A stretch of DNA of 64,000 nt. Origin: Streptomyces cupreus (GTDB lineage Bacteria > Actinomycetota > Actinomycetes > Streptomycetales > Streptomycetaceae). The position numbers and the translations under genes are program-made. Shown in pieces: positions 16,955-28,438 of the stretch. Location of the stretch: the NCBI RefSeq assembly GCF_014257025.1, contig NZ_JACMSF010000043.1, positions 16,679-80,678 of the forward strand, read 5' to 3'. Numbering within the stretch: position 1 is the stretch's first letter; each line of letters starts with the position of its first letter. The notes under the pieces are model-generated. The model worked only from the letters and a program-made list of their open reading frames with translations. It ran no database searches and was not told where the DNA came from.

Positions 16955-18217
16955 TCAGCCGAGTCTCGACTCCAGTTCCGCCACGATCTCGTTCACGCCG
17001 ATCGGCGTCTGCTCGCCGGACTCCATGTCCTTGAGCTGGACGACGCCCTCGGCGAGGTCGCGTTCACCGGCGACGACCGTGTAGCGGGCGCCGCTGCGGT
17101 TGGCGTTCTTCATGGCGCCCTTGAGGCCCTTGGCGCCGTAGGAGAAGTCCGCGGCGATGCCGACCTTGCGCAGCTCGGTCACCTTGGCGAACAGGACCCG
17201 GCGGGCCTCCTCGCCGAGCGGAACCGCGAACACGCTGGTCGTGGAGGGGAGTTCGAGCTCGACGCCCTCCGCCTCCAGCGCGAGGACCGTGCGGTCGACG
17301 CCGAGGGCCCAGCCGACGGACGGCAGCGCGGGGCCGCCGATCATCTCGGACAGACCGTCGTAGCGGCCGCCGCCGCCCACCGCGGACTGGGAGCCCAGAC
17401 CGTCGTGGACGAACTCGAAGGTCGTACGCGTGTAGTAGTCCAGGCCGCGCACCAGCTTCGGGTCGTCCTCGAAGGAGACGCCGGCGGCCGTGATCAGCTC
17501 GCGGACCTCCTCGTGGTACGCCTTGCAGGCGTCGCAGAGGTAGTCGCGCAACAGCGGCGCGTCCCCGAGCTGCTTCTGGACCGACTCGCGCTTGTCGTCA
17601 AGGACGCGCAGCGGGTTGATCTCCGAACGGCGCAGGGTGTCCTCGTCGAGGTCCAGGACGCGCAGGAAGTCCTGCAGCGCGGCCCGGTAGACCGGACGGC
17701 ACTCCTTGTCGCCCAGGCTGTTGAGCAGGATCCGGAAGTTGCTCAGGCCCAGCGAGCGGTACGCCTGGTCCGCCAGGATGATCAGCTCGGCGTCCAGCGC
17801 CGGGTCCTCCGCGCCGATCGCCTCGGCGCCGACCTGCGAGAAGTGCCTGTAACGGCCCTTCTGAGGGCGCTCGTAGCGGTAGTACGAGCCGGAGTACCAG
17901 AGCTTGACCGGGAGGTTGCCTGCCTTGTGCAGATTGGCCTCCAGCGCGGCGCGCAGCACGGACGCCGTGCCCTCGGGGCGCAGCGCGAGCTGGTCGCCGC
18001 CCTTGGTCTCGAAGGCGTACATCTCCTTGGTCACGATGTCGGTGGACTCACCGACACCGCGCGCGAACAACTCGACGTTCTCGAAGCCGGGCGTCTCGAT
18101 GTAGCCGTAGCCGGAGTTGCGCAGCGGGGCGGCGATGGCCTCGCGGACGGCGAGGAACTTGGCGCTGTCCGGCGGGATCAGGTCGTACGTGCCCTTGGGG
18201 GCCTTGAAGGTGCTCAC
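16955..18217 (-). CDS. hisS: Histidyl-tRNA synthetase
   Basis: A 420-residue class II synthetase. N-terminal STFKAPKGTYDLIPP is the family opening. Motif 2 is in YSGSYYRYERPQKGRYRHFSQVG, the HisA signature is LVRGLDYYTRTTFEF, and motif 3 is in GGGGRYDGL with LGVDR. It charges tRNA-His. I choose GTG 18217 because it gives the conserved N-terminus with a GAGA about six bases upstream. A GTG at 18232 is five codons earlier and overlaps the upstream hydrolase stop by 4 nt (GTGA). Both make an active-looking enzyme. A strong hairpin follows the stop. Confidence 0.95.
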   Translation of the reverse strand: MSTFKAPKGTYDLIPPDSAKFLAVREAIAAPLRNSGYGYIETPGFENVELFARGVGESTDIVTKEMYAFETKGGDQLALRPEGTASVLRAALEANLHKAGNLPVKLWYSGSYYRYERPQKGRYRHFSQVGAEAIGAEDPALDAELIILADQAYRSLGLSNFRILLNSLGDKECRPVYRAALQDFLRVLDLDEDTLRRSEINPLRVLDDKRESVQKQLGDAPLLRDYLCDACKAYHEEVRELITAAGVSFEDDPKLVRGLDYYTRTTFEFVHDGLGSQSAVGGGGRYDGLSEMIGGPALPSVGWALGVDRTVLALEAEGVELELPSTTSVFAVPLGEEARRVLFAKVTELRKVGIAADFSYGAKGLKGAMKNANRSGARYTVVAGERDLAEGVVQLKDMESGEQTPIGVNEIVAELESRLG

Positions 18218-18228
18218 GGAAGGTCTCG

Positions 18229-18936
18229 TCACATTCCTCGTCGGGGAACCTCAAAGGCTCCCTGGCCGGTGGCCACCTGCCGTAGATACGGGTTGGTGGC
18301 GCGCTCCTGGCCGATGGTCGTCTGGGGGCCGTGGCCGGACAGCACCACGGTCGAGTCGTCGAGCGGCAGGCACACGCGGGCCAGCGAGTCGAGGATCTCG
18401 GCCATGTCACCGCCGGGCAGGTCGGTGCGTCCGATGGAGCCGGCGAACAGCAGGTCGCCCGAGAACAGGATCGGCGGGATGTCCGCCGCCTCGGGCAGGC
18501 CGAAGGTCACCGACCCCTTGGTATGGCCCGGAGCATGGGCGACGGACAGTTCAAGTCCCGCCAGCTCCAGCTTCGCGCCGTCGGCCAGCTCCTTGACGTC
18601 GTCCGGCTCCCCGATGGTCAGCTCGCCCATCAGCGGCATCCCGATGGAACGGCCGAGCGCCTTCTCGGGGTCGCTCATCATGTACCGGTCCTCGGGGTGG
18701 ATCCAGGCCGGTACGTCGTGCGCGCCGCACACGGGGACGACCGAGGCCACATGGTCGAGGTGGCCATGGGTGAGGACGACGGCGACGGGCTTGAGCCGAT
18801 GCTTCTTCAGCGCTTCCTCGACTCCGGGGGCCGCCTGATGGCCCGGGTCGATGATCACGCACTCCTCACCGGCGGCGGGGGCGACGAGATAGCAGTTCGT
18901 CCCCCAGGCCCCGGCGGGGAACCCGGCAATGAGCAC
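18229..18936 (-). CDS. MBL-fold metallo-hydrolase (glyoxalase II-like)
   Basis: A 235-residue metallo-beta-lactamase-fold hydrolase with the metal motif THGHLDH (56-62), HAPGHTKGS as the second His site, FSGDLLFAGSIGR carrying the bridging Asp, and a late His in LSGHGPQT. This pattern matches hydroxyacylglutathione hydrolase-like enzymes. In Streptomyces, which uses mycothiol, the thioester substrate may differ. GTG at 18936 has GAAGGA five bases upstream and is preferred over an in-frame codon at 18969. It is directly upstream of hisS on the same strand, a conserved actinobacterial pairing. Confidence 0.88.
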   Translation of the reverse strand: MLIAGFPAGAWGTNCYLVAPAAGEECVIIDPGHQAAPGVEEALKKHRLKPVAVVLTHGHLDHVASVVPVCGAHDVPAWIHPEDRYMMSDPEKALGRSIGMPLMGELTIGEPDDVKELADGAKLELAGLELSVAHAPGHTKGSVTFGLPEAADIPPILFSGDLLFAGSIGRTDLPGGDMAEILDSLARVCLPLDDSTVVLSGHGPQTTIGQERATNPYLRQVATGQGAFEVPRRGM

Positions 18937-19116
18937 GATCGTCCTTCGTTGTGTCGGTTCGGGTGACAAGTCGGTGGGCTGCGCCTGAGGTCAGAGCCTA
19001 CCGGCGCTGCCGATTCCTCAGCGAACCCATATACGGTACGGGGCACACGCAGACGGTCGGCCCACCGGACGCACACGCACCGGTCGACGCATACAGACGC
19101 TTGAGGAGACAACCCC

Positions 19117-19965
19117 GTGGTCAGCCAGGAACAGCGGCGGCGTCAGCTCGCCCGGGAGAAGTTCTTGCGGCAGCAGCAGCGGCGCACGGACGCGCGGCGC
19201 AAGTCACGCACGCGCAACGCGGTGATCGCTTCGGCGCTCGGCGTCGTACTCGTCGGCAGTCTCGGGCTCTATACGGCCGGCGCCTTCGACGGGGACGACG
19301 GCAAGTCGAACGCGGGCGCGGAGGTCACGCCGAGCGCGACGCCGACCAGCAAGGTCCCGGACCCGTGCGAGAAGGCGGCCGCGGGCAAGGTCGAGACCAT
19401 GAGCTGGAAGAAGGAGCCGGCCATGACCATCGACAAGTCCGCGGACTACACGATGAAGCTGGACACGACGTGCGGTGAGATCGACATCGCGCTCAAGGCC
19501 TCCGCCGCCCCGCACACGGTCAACTCGTTCAACTTCCTCGCGGGCAAGGGCTACTTCGACCACACCAACTGCCACCGGCTGGTCGACAGCGGCATCTACG
19601 TGCTCCAGTGCGGCGACCCGACGGGCACCGGCAGCGGCGGGCCCGGCTACACGATCCCGGACGAGAACCTGAAGGACAAGAGCGTCAAGGACGACGTCTA
19701 CCCGGCGGGCACGGTCGCGATGGCGAACCAGTACAACGCCCAGACCGGCGAGGGCCGCGACTCCGGCGGCAGCCAGTTCTTCCTGGTCTACCAGGACAGT
19801 CCGCTGCCGGCCGACTACACGCCGTTCGGCACGGTGTCGGAGGCGGGGATGAAGGTCCTCAAGAAGCTGGCGGCCGCTGGAGCGCAGGCCGCGGACCCCA
19901 CGACGGGCAACACGGCGCCGAACGCGACCGTGGTGATCAACAAGGCAACTGTCACCGAATCCTGA
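19117..19965 (+). CDS. Membrane-anchored cyclophilin-type peptidyl-prolyl isomerase
   Basis: A 282-residue protein. A basic coiled-coil-like N-terminus (SQEQRRRQLAREKFLRQQQ) precedes a single membrane helix (AVIASALGVVLVGSLGLYTAG, about 36-56) and a Ser/Thr/Pro linker. The extracytoplasmic cyclophilin domain follows, recognisable by VNSFNFLAGKGYFD, NCHRLVDSGIYVLQCGDPTG and GSQFFLVY. It should catalyse prolyl isomerisation of exported proteins. The start is GTG with GGAG upstream. It is divergent from the metallo-hydrolase, and the 180-nt gap between them holds a TATACG-type -10 candidate near 19029-19034. Confidence 0.9.
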   Translation: MVSQEQRRRQLAREKFLRQQQRRTDARRKSRTRNAVIASALGVVLVGSLGLYTAGAFDGDDGKSNAGAEVTPSATPTSKVPDPCEKAAAGKVETMSWKKEPAMTIDKSADYTMKLDTTCGEIDIALKASAAPHTVNSFNFLAGKGYFDHTNCHRLVDSGIYVLQCGDPTGTGSGGPGYTIPDENLKDKSVKDDVYPAGTVAMANQYNAQTGEGRDSGGSQFFLVYQDSPLPADYTPFGTVSEAGMKVLKKLAAAGAQAADPTTGNTAPNATVVINKATVTES

Positions 19966-20100
19966 CCCCCCAACTGCGAAATTTCGGTCGCGCGGGATGC
20001 GGACAGGCAACCCGCCGGTCGCCTATGTTGGCCGTGACGAAACTGTGGACGATGCCGGGGGCGCTGAAGCCCTACGCAGGCATCATGTGGAGGAGGCGCT

Positions 20101-21330
20101 GTGAGCAGCGACCCGTGGGGCCGCGTCGACGAGACGGGGACCGTGTACGTGCGTACGGCCGATGGCGAGCAGGTCGTCGGTTCCTGGCAGGCCGGCTCCC
20201 CTGAGGAGGCGTTGGCCTACTTCGAGCGCAAGTACGAGGGCCTGGTTGTCGAGATCGGCCTCCTCGAAAAGCGAGTGAAGACCACCGACCTGTCGGCCAA
20301 GGACGCGCAGGTGGCGATCGACCACATCCGCGAGCAGGTCGACGCGCATCACGCGGTCGGTGACCTGGCCGCGCTGCGGCAGCGTCTGGACAAGCTCGTG
20401 GAGACCGTCGAGAAGCGGCGTGAGGAGCGCAAGCAGCAGCGCGCGAAGCAGTCCGACGAGGCGCGGCATTCCAAGGAGGCGCTGGTCGCGGAGGCGGAGG
20501 AGCTGGCGCAGTCCGACCAGTGGCGGGCGGCCGGTGAGCGGCTGCGGGCGCTGGTGGACACCTGGAAGGGCCTGCCGCGGCTCGACCGCAAGTCGGACGA
20601 CGAGCTGTGGCACCGCTTCTCGCACGCGCGCTCGGCGTTCTCCAAGCGGCGCAAGGCGCACTTCGCGGCGCTGGACGCACAGCGCGAGGAGGCCCGCAAG
20701 ACCAAGGAGCGGCTGGTCGCCGAGGCCGAGTCGCTGTCCGGGTCGACGGACTGGGGTCCGACGGCGGCGCGCTACCGCGAGCTGATGTCGGAGTGGAAGG
20801 CCGCGGGCCGCGCCCAGCGCGAGCACGAGGACGACCTGTGGAACCGCTTCCGTGGTGCCCAGGACGTGTTCTTCGCCGCGCGCAGCTCGGTCTTCGCCGA
20901 GCGCGACGCCGAGCAGGCCGAGAACCTGAAGCTGAAGGAGGAGCTGGCCCAGGAGGCCGAAAAGATCCTCCCGGTGACGGACCTCAAGGCCGCGCGTGCC
21001 GCGTTCCGTTCGGTCAATGAGCGCTGGGAGGCCATCGGCCATGTGCCGCGGGACGCCCGGCCGAAGGTCGAGGGCCGGATGCACGCCGTGGAGCGGGCCA
21101 TCCAGGAGGCCGAGGAGGCCGAGTGGCGCCGGACCAACCCGGAGGCACGCGCGCGTGCCGAGGGTCTGACCGGCCAGCTCCAGGCGGCCGTGGACAAGCT
21201 CCACAAGCAGATCGAGCAGGCGCGCGCCCAGGGCAACAACGCCAAGGCCGACAAGCTGGAGCGTGAGCTGGAGGGCCGCCAGGCCCTGCTGGACCAGGCC
21301 CTGAAGGGCCTCCACGAGTTCGGCGGCTGA
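20101..21330 (+). CDS. DUF349 domain-containing protein
   Basis: A 409-residue, highly charged, almost entirely helical protein with several DUF349 repeats. Each repeat has a W..A..R/W..L pattern, for example SDQWRAAGERLRALVDTWK, STDWGPTAARYRELMSEWK and DLKAARAAFRSVNERWE. A GTG start is preceded by GGAGG. DUF349 proteins are poorly understood. The coiled-coil nature suggests a structural or nucleic-acid-associated role, which is only inference. It is 135 nt downstream of the cyclophilin gene and ends at a strong terminator facing relA. Confidence 0.85.
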   Translation: MSSDPWGRVDETGTVYVRTADGEQVVGSWQAGSPEEALAYFERKYEGLVVEIGLLEKRVKTTDLSAKDAQVAIDHIREQVDAHHAVGDLAALRQRLDKLVETVEKRREERKQQRAKQSDEARHSKEALVAEAEELAQSDQWRAAGERLRALVDTWKGLPRLDRKSDDELWHRFSHARSAFSKRRKAHFAALDAQREEARKTKERLVAEAESLSGSTDWGPTAARYRELMSEWKAAGRAQREHEDDLWNRFRGAQDVFFAARSSVFAERDAEQAENLKLKEELAQEAEKILPVTDLKAARAAFRSVNERWEAIGHVPRDARPKVEGRMHAVERAIQEAEEAEWRRTNPEARARAEGLTGQLQAAVDKLHKQIEQARAQGNNAKADKLERELEGRQALLDQALKGLHEFGG

Positions 21331-21346
21331 CAGCAGCGCACATGAG

Positions 21347-21376
21347 AAGGGGCTCCCCCGAGGGGAGCCCCTTTTT
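21347..21376. terminator. Strong bidirectional terminator between the DUF349 gene and relA
   Basis: A perfect 12-bp stem (21347-21358 with 21362-21373) and a 3-nt loop are followed by T-residues. It starts 16 nt after the DUF349 stop and faces the end of relA from the other side, with A-residues opposite, so it can serve both convergent transcripts. It is the only hairpin in the window with a clear T-tract. Confidence 0.9.
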
Positions 21377-21405
21377 GATGTCCTACGGCTTTGATGTCCT
21401 ACGGC
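21374..21405. repeat. 16-bp exact tandem duplication
   Basis: The unit tttgatgtcctacggc occurs twice head to tail (21374-21389 and 21390-21405), immediately after the terminator and 15 nt before the relA stop codon. It looks like a recent replication-slippage duplication in non-coding sequence. No function is inferred. Confidence 0.85.
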
Positions 21406-21420
21406 TTCGTCGTACGGCCG

Positions 21421-23955
<2,535 letters not shown>

Positions 23956-24174
23956 GAGGGCTCCTCGTGCGCGATCCGGGTCCCCCGGTCAGGCTCCGGA
24001 GACCCCATGGTAGCGATCCTGGGCCGCAGGATCGCCTTCAGGCCGATGTGAGGGCCGTATACGGGAGGAACAAGAGGGACCGGCCCGGGATTCCTCGGCG
24101 GTGTCCTCCGGGTGTCCGAAGGCTTTCGGGGGCCTCGCGTGCGGGTGTCCCGTCGCCCCGCGCCCGGACATGCG

Positions 24175-24216
24175 CGCGGGGCGCACGCCTCCCTTCCGGG
24201 AAGTGTGCGCCCCGCG
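24175..24216 (-). terminator. Terminator hairpin after apt
   Basis: A 12-bp stem (24175-24186 with 24205-24216) and an 18-nt loop that contains its own small TTCCGGGAA palindrome. It begins 14 nt past the apt stop. It separates the secDF-apt transcript from relA, whose own promoter should lie in the remaining 219 nt, where a GTATACGG -10-like element occurs near 24056-24063. Confidence 0.7.
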
Positions 24217-24230
24217 TACATGGGTCTGGC

Positions 24231-24770
24231 TCAGATCCTGAGCAGGGCCTCCAGAGGGGCTCCGTCGAGGGCCGGCGCCAGGCGGGCGCGGCCGCCGAGG
24301 AAGCCGAGCTCCATCAGGACGGCGAGGCCGGCGACCTCGGCGCTCGCCCTGCGGATGAGCTGGATCGAGGCCTCCGCGGTGCCGCCGGTGGCGAGGACGT
24401 CGTCGATGACCAGGACGCGGTCGCCGGCGGTGAGGTCCTCGGCGTGCACCTCGATCTCCGCCGAGCCGTACTCCAGGTCGTAGGCCTGGCTGAGGGTGGC
24501 TCCGGGGAGCTTGCCGGCCTTGCGCACCGGGATGAAACCGAGTCCGGCGCGGACGGCGACGGGGGCGCCGAGGATGAAGCCGCGGGCCTCCAGGCCGACG
24601 ACCTTGGTGGCGCCGGTGCGCTCGGCGATCTGCGCGAGGGTATCGGTGAGCGCGGTGAACGCGGCCGGGTCCGCGAGCAGCGGGGTGATGTCCTTGAACA
24701 TCACGCCCGGCTCCGGGTAGTCGGCCACATCCCGGATGCGGCTGAGCAGCAGCTCCTCGATGTCGGTCAT
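24231..24770 (-). CDS. apt: Adenine phosphoribosyltransferase
   Basis: A 179-residue purine-salvage enzyme joining adenine to PRPP to give AMP. It has the family segments PGVMFKDITPLL, VGLEARGFILGAPVA and the PRPP-binding motif VLVIDDVLATGGTA. The ATG overlaps the secF stop by 4 nt (ATGA), so it is coupled to secF. The secD-secF-apt-relA order is conserved in actinobacteria. Confidence 0.95.
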   Translation of the reverse strand: MTDIEELLLSRIRDVADYPEPGVMFKDITPLLADPAAFTALTDTLAQIAERTGATKVVGLEARGFILGAPVAVRAGLGFIPVRKAGKLPGATLSQAYDLEYGSAEIEVHAEDLTAGDRVLVIDDVLATGGTAEASIQLIRRASAEVAGLAVLMELGFLGGRARLAPALDGAPLEALLRI

Positions 24771-25882
24771 CGGCGCTTCCCCGAGGGTCGGCCACGGCCC
24801 CGGCTGCGGGACGCGGGCTGGTTGCGGGGGCCGACGACCGCGGGCGCGGCGTCGTCCGGCTCGTCGTCGAGGGGCTCCTCGACATGCCCGGCGTCCAGGG
24901 GCTCGCCCTTGGCCGCGGCCTGGGCGCGCTTGGCGAGTACGCGCTTCCTGAGGGCCTTCATCTGCGGCTCGCGCTCCTTGAGGTCGGCGACGAGCGGGGT
25001 GGCGATGAAGATCGAGGAGTACGCACCGGCCGCGAGGCCGACGAACAGCGACAGGGAGATGTCGTTCAGCATGCCGGCGCCGAGGAAGCCGCCACCGATG
25101 AACAGCAGGCCCGCCACCGGCAGCAGCGCGACCACCGTGGTGTTGATGGAACGGACCAGCGTGCTGTTGATCGACCGGTTGGCGACATCGCTGTAGGTCC
25201 AGCGGGTCTGCTTGGTGATGTCCTTCGTCTGCTCCTTGAGGCTGTCGAAGACGACGACCGTGTCGTAGAGCGAGTAACCGAGGATCGTCAGCAGACCGAT
25301 CACCGTACCCGGGGTGACCTCGAAGCCCACGAGGGCGTAGATGCCGACCGTGATGGTGATGTCGTGGATCAGGGCGACGAACGCGGCGAGCGCCATGCGC
25401 CACTCGAAGGCGATGGCCAGATAGATCACCACAAGGACCAGGAAGATCCCGAGGCCCTGCCAGGCCTTGTTGGCGATCTGCTCACCCCAGCTGGGGCCGA
25501 CCAGCTCGCCGGTGACGTCGTTCTCGTCGACCTTCAGGTCCTTGGCGAGCTCCGCGGAGACCCTGTCGGCCTCCTTGGTCTCGATGCCCGCGACCTGGAT
25601 GCGCAGCTTGCCGTCGCCGAGCTTCTGCACGATCGCGTCGTGGCCGGAGGCCTCTTCCGCGTACTCCTGCGCCTGGGAGACCGAGACGGAGGTCTTCGGG
25701 GTGGTGAAGACCGCGCCGCCCTGGAACTCGATGCCCATGTTCAGGCCGCGCACCGCGAGGCCCACGATCGCCGTGATGGTGATCAGGATGGACAGGCCGT
25801 ACCAGATCTTGCGGTTGCCGACGAAGTCGTAGCCGACCTCGCCACGGTGCAGTCGGGCGCCGAGGTTGCCGATCTTCGACAT
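24767..25882 (-). CDS. secF: Protein translocase subunit SecF
   Basis: A 371-residue RND-type Sec accessory subunit with six membrane helices. The first is IWYGLSILITITAIVGLAV, and the large extracytoplasmic loop opens with GIEFQGGAVF. The conserved motifs LTILGYSLYDTVVVFDSLKEQ and RSINTTVVALLPV are present. With SecD it uses the proton gradient to complete export and reset SecYEG. A long charged C-terminal tail (about residues 315-371, ending KRR) is typical of high-GC actinobacteria. One base separates it from the secD stop. Confidence 0.95.
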   Translation of the reverse strand: MSKIGNLGARLHRGEVGYDFVGNRKIWYGLSILITITAIVGLAVRGLNMGIEFQGGAVFTTPKTSVSVSQAQEYAEEASGHDAIVQKLGDGKLRIQVAGIETKEADRVSAELAKDLKVDENDVTGELVGPSWGEQIANKAWQGLGIFLVLVVIYLAIAFEWRMALAAFVALIHDITITVGIYALVGFEVTPGTVIGLLTILGYSLYDTVVVFDSLKEQTKDITKQTRWTYSDVANRSINSTLVRSINTTVVALLPVAGLLFIGGGFLGAGMLNDISLSLFVGLAAGAYSSIFIATPLVADLKEREPQMKALRKRVLAKRAQAAAKGEPLDAGHVEEPLDDEPDDAAPAVVGPRNQPASRSRGRGRPSGKRR

Positions 25883-25883
25883 C

Positions 25884-27635
25884 TCACGCCTCCTTCGGGT
25901 CGACGGGGCCGGCGGGACGACGGGTACGGCGCAGCGGCGGCTTGGCCCCCAGTCGCTTGGGGTCGAGGCCGGACCAGGCGTGGCCGCTCGCGAAGAACTT
26001 CCTGCGGGCCAGGATGGTCAGCAGGGGCTTGGTGAACAGGAACACGACCACCACGTCGAGCACGGTGGTCAGGCCGAGCGTGAACGCGAAGCCCTGGACC
26101 TTGCCGACGGTGACGACGAACAGGACCGCGGCGGCGAGGAACGACACGAAGTCGGAGACCAGGATGGTGCGCCGGGCGCGCGGCCAGGCCCGCTCGACAG
26201 CGGGGCGCAGCGTGCGGCCCTCGCGGATCTCGTCCCGGACGCGTTCGAAGTAGACGATGAAGGAGTCCGCTGTGATGCCGATCGCGACGATGGCACCGCA
26301 GACGGCCGGCAGGTTCAGCGCGAAGCCGATGGCCGGGCCGAGCAGCGACATGATCACGTAGGTCAGGGCGGCGGAGACCAGCAGCGAGGCCACGGCGATG
26401 AGCGACAGGCCGCGGTAGTAGACCACCAGGTAGATGACGACCAGGGCGAGACCGATCGCGCCCGCGATCAGACCGGCCTTGAGCTGCTCGCCACCGAGCG
26501 CGGCGGTCACCGTGGTGACGCTGTCCTCGCTGAAGGTCAGCGGCAGGGCGCCGTACGACAGCATGTTGGCGAGGCTCTGGGCGGACTCCTGGTCGAAGTT
26601 GCCGGAGATCTCGGCGTTGCCGCCGGTCAGCGCCTGGCTGACGTAGGGGTCGGAGACGACGTCGTTGTCCAGGACGATGGCGAACTGGTTCTGCGGCGAC
26701 TGGTTCTGGGCGAGCTGGCCGGTGATGTCGGCGAACTTCTTGCGGCCCTCGCCCGTGAACTTCATGGTCACGGTCCAGCCCGCGGCGGTCTGGGTGTCGA
26801 AGACCGCCTCGGCCTCGTCGACGTCGGTGCCGTCGACCTCGGCCGGGCCCAGGATGTACTTCTGCCACTGGCCCTGCGCGTTCTGACCGCAGGCGATGGT
26901 GGACTCGCTTGGCTTGGAGCCGTCACCGGCCTTGGCGCGGGCGGTCTTGTCGGTGCAGTCGAGCGCGGCGTACTGCGCTTCGAGCTTGCTGGTGTCCGCG
27001 GAGCCGGAGGGGCTGGCGCTGGCCGACGGAGAGGCGCTGGAGCTCGCGCTCGTGGACGGAGTGGGGTCCGCCTTCAGGGCGTCGGCGGCCGCGCGGCCCT
27101 GGGTGGTGGAGGTTGCCGACGGAGTGCCGGTCGCCGAGGGGGACGAGGAGGAGGTCGCCTTGTCGGTCGCCTTGTCCGTCGCGCTGCCCGACGGGCTCGG
27201 GGACGGGCTGGTCGTCGCGGCGGCGCCGGTGACCTCGGTGGCGATGACCGGGCGGAAGTACAGCTTTGCGGTGGTGCCGACCTGGTCCCGGGCTTCCTTG
27301 GAGTTCGTGCCCTTGGGGATGTTGACGATGATGTTCTTGTCGCCCTGGGTCTGGACCTCGGCCTCCGAGACACCAAGACCGTTGACACGCCGCTCCATGA
27401 TCTCGACGGCGGTGTCCATGTTGGTCTTGTTGATCGCGGATTCCTGGCCCGGCTCTGCCTCCGCGCGGAGCGTGATGCTCGTACCGCCGGCCAGGTCGAT
27501 GCCGAGACGCGGGGTGGTGTGCCCGGAGAGGAACATTCCCCCGGTGAGCGCCACGATGGCGATCAGAATGAGGGCCAGCGAGCGCCCCGGCCTGCTCTGG
27601 GCGCTCGCGCTTCGGCCCTTCTTAGGTGCTGCCAC
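25884..27635 (-). CDS. secD: Protein translocase subunit SecD
   Basis: A 583-residue partner of SecF. An N-terminal membrane helix is followed by LGIDLAGGTSITLRAE (the SecD D1 signature) and the P1 loop. A Ser/Thr/Pro/Ala low-complexity insert (about residues 140-225) interrupts it. The remaining membrane helices carry GALPLTFSEDSVTTVTAALG and IAIGITADSFIVYFERVRDEIREG. The insert is unusually long compared with E. coli SecD but common in Streptomyces. The start is GTG with GGGAG nine bases upstream. Confidence 0.95.
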   Translation of the reverse strand: MAAPKKGRSASAQSRPGRSLALILIAIVALTGGMFLSGHTTPRLGIDLAGGTSITLRAEAEPGQESAINKTNMDTAVEIMERRVNGLGVSEAEVQTQGDKNIIVNIPKGTNSKEARDQVGTTAKLYFRPVIATEVTGAAATTSPSPSPSGSATDKATDKATSSSSPSATGTPSATSTTQGRAAADALKADPTPSTSASSSASPSASASPSGSADTSKLEAQYAALDCTDKTARAKAGDGSKPSESTIACGQNAQGQWQKYILGPAEVDGTDVDEAEAVFDTQTAAGWTVTMKFTGEGRKKFADITGQLAQNQSPQNQFAIVLDNDVVSDPYVSQALTGGNAEISGNFDQESAQSLANMLSYGALPLTFSEDSVTTVTAALGGEQLKAGLIAGAIGLALVVIYLVVYYRGLSLIAVASLLVSAALTYVIMSLLGPAIGFALNLPAVCGAIVAIGITADSFIVYFERVRDEIREGRTLRPAVERAWPRARRTILVSDFVSFLAAAVLFVVTVGKVQGFAFTLGLTTVLDVVVVFLFTKPLLTILARRKFFASGHAWSGLDPKRLGAKPPLRRTRRPAGPVDPKEA

Positions 27636-27766
27636 CTTCTCGTACTCCCTCTCGGGCCGCCTCTCGCCGGGTCGGCGCCGGCGGCCATGACATGTAGTCG
27701 GGATCCCGTGCGAGAGCCGCGCGTGCCCGGGGCGCGCGGGTCACGCCCGCGCGCTCCGGGAGGCGG

Positions 27767-28252
27767 CTACTTCGCGTCGGACTCGCCGTCGGACTTCTTC
27801 GGCTCGCTGTCGGCCTTCGTCTCGGCGGTCGCGACGTCGTCGGAGGGCTCCTCGTCCGCGTCCTTCTTCTCGAGGTCGACGGACTTCTCGTCGGAGGCGG
27901 CGGCAGCGTCGTCGGACTCGGTGAGGGAGGAGGCGTCGTCCGGAACGACGTCGGACTTCAGGTCGTGCTCGACGCCGTGGACGATGCGGTTGTACTCGTC
28001 GTCCGAGAGGACGGCACCGATGGCGTTCTTCGCGAAGAGCAGTTCCACGCCCGGACCGGCGTCGACGAGGACCGTGTCCTCGTTGACCTCCTTGACCGTG
28101 GCATACATGCCCCCGATGGTGCGGACGCCGGAACCGGGCTGCATCTGGTTCCGCATGTCGGCGGCCTGCTGTTGCTTCTTCTTGGCCGACCGGGTCATCA
28201 GGAACATGGCCCCGATGAGCACGATGAACGGGAGGAGGGTCACGAGACTCAC
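27767..28252 (-). CDS. yajC: Preprotein translocase subunit YajC
   Basis: A 161-residue protein. A single N-terminal membrane helix (LVTLLPFIVLIGAMFLM) and a basic RSAKKKQQQ stop-transfer are followed by the conserved cytoplasmic core GSGVRTIGGMYATVKEV and a long acidic tail. The tail (about 115-161) is rich in Asp, Ser and Lys and longer than in enterobacteria. It associates with SecDF. The start is GTG. It lies 131 nt upstream of secD, and its own promoter probably sits in the 186-nt gap before it. Confidence 0.92.
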   Translation of the reverse strand: MSLVTLLPFIVLIGAMFLMTRSAKKKQQQAADMRNQMQPGSGVRTIGGMYATVKEVNEDTVLVDAGPGVELLFAKNAIGAVLSDDEYNRIVHGVEHDLKSDVVPDDASSLTESDDAAAASDEKSVDLEKKDADEEPSDDVATAETKADSEPKKSDGESDAK

Positions 28253-28438
28253 GGGTCGGAACTTCCTTCACACGACCGCGATGGTGAGCGGCCTGATGGT
28301 TGGGGGTATGTGTGCCGCCGACAACGGCGGCATCGGCGGAGTCTAAGCGAGTCCGCGTGCAAGGAACAACGCTCAGCATGGCACCCAGGTTCCTGACCCG
28401 GCCAATGCCCGCGCCGACCGGCCGCCATCGCGGCGCCC

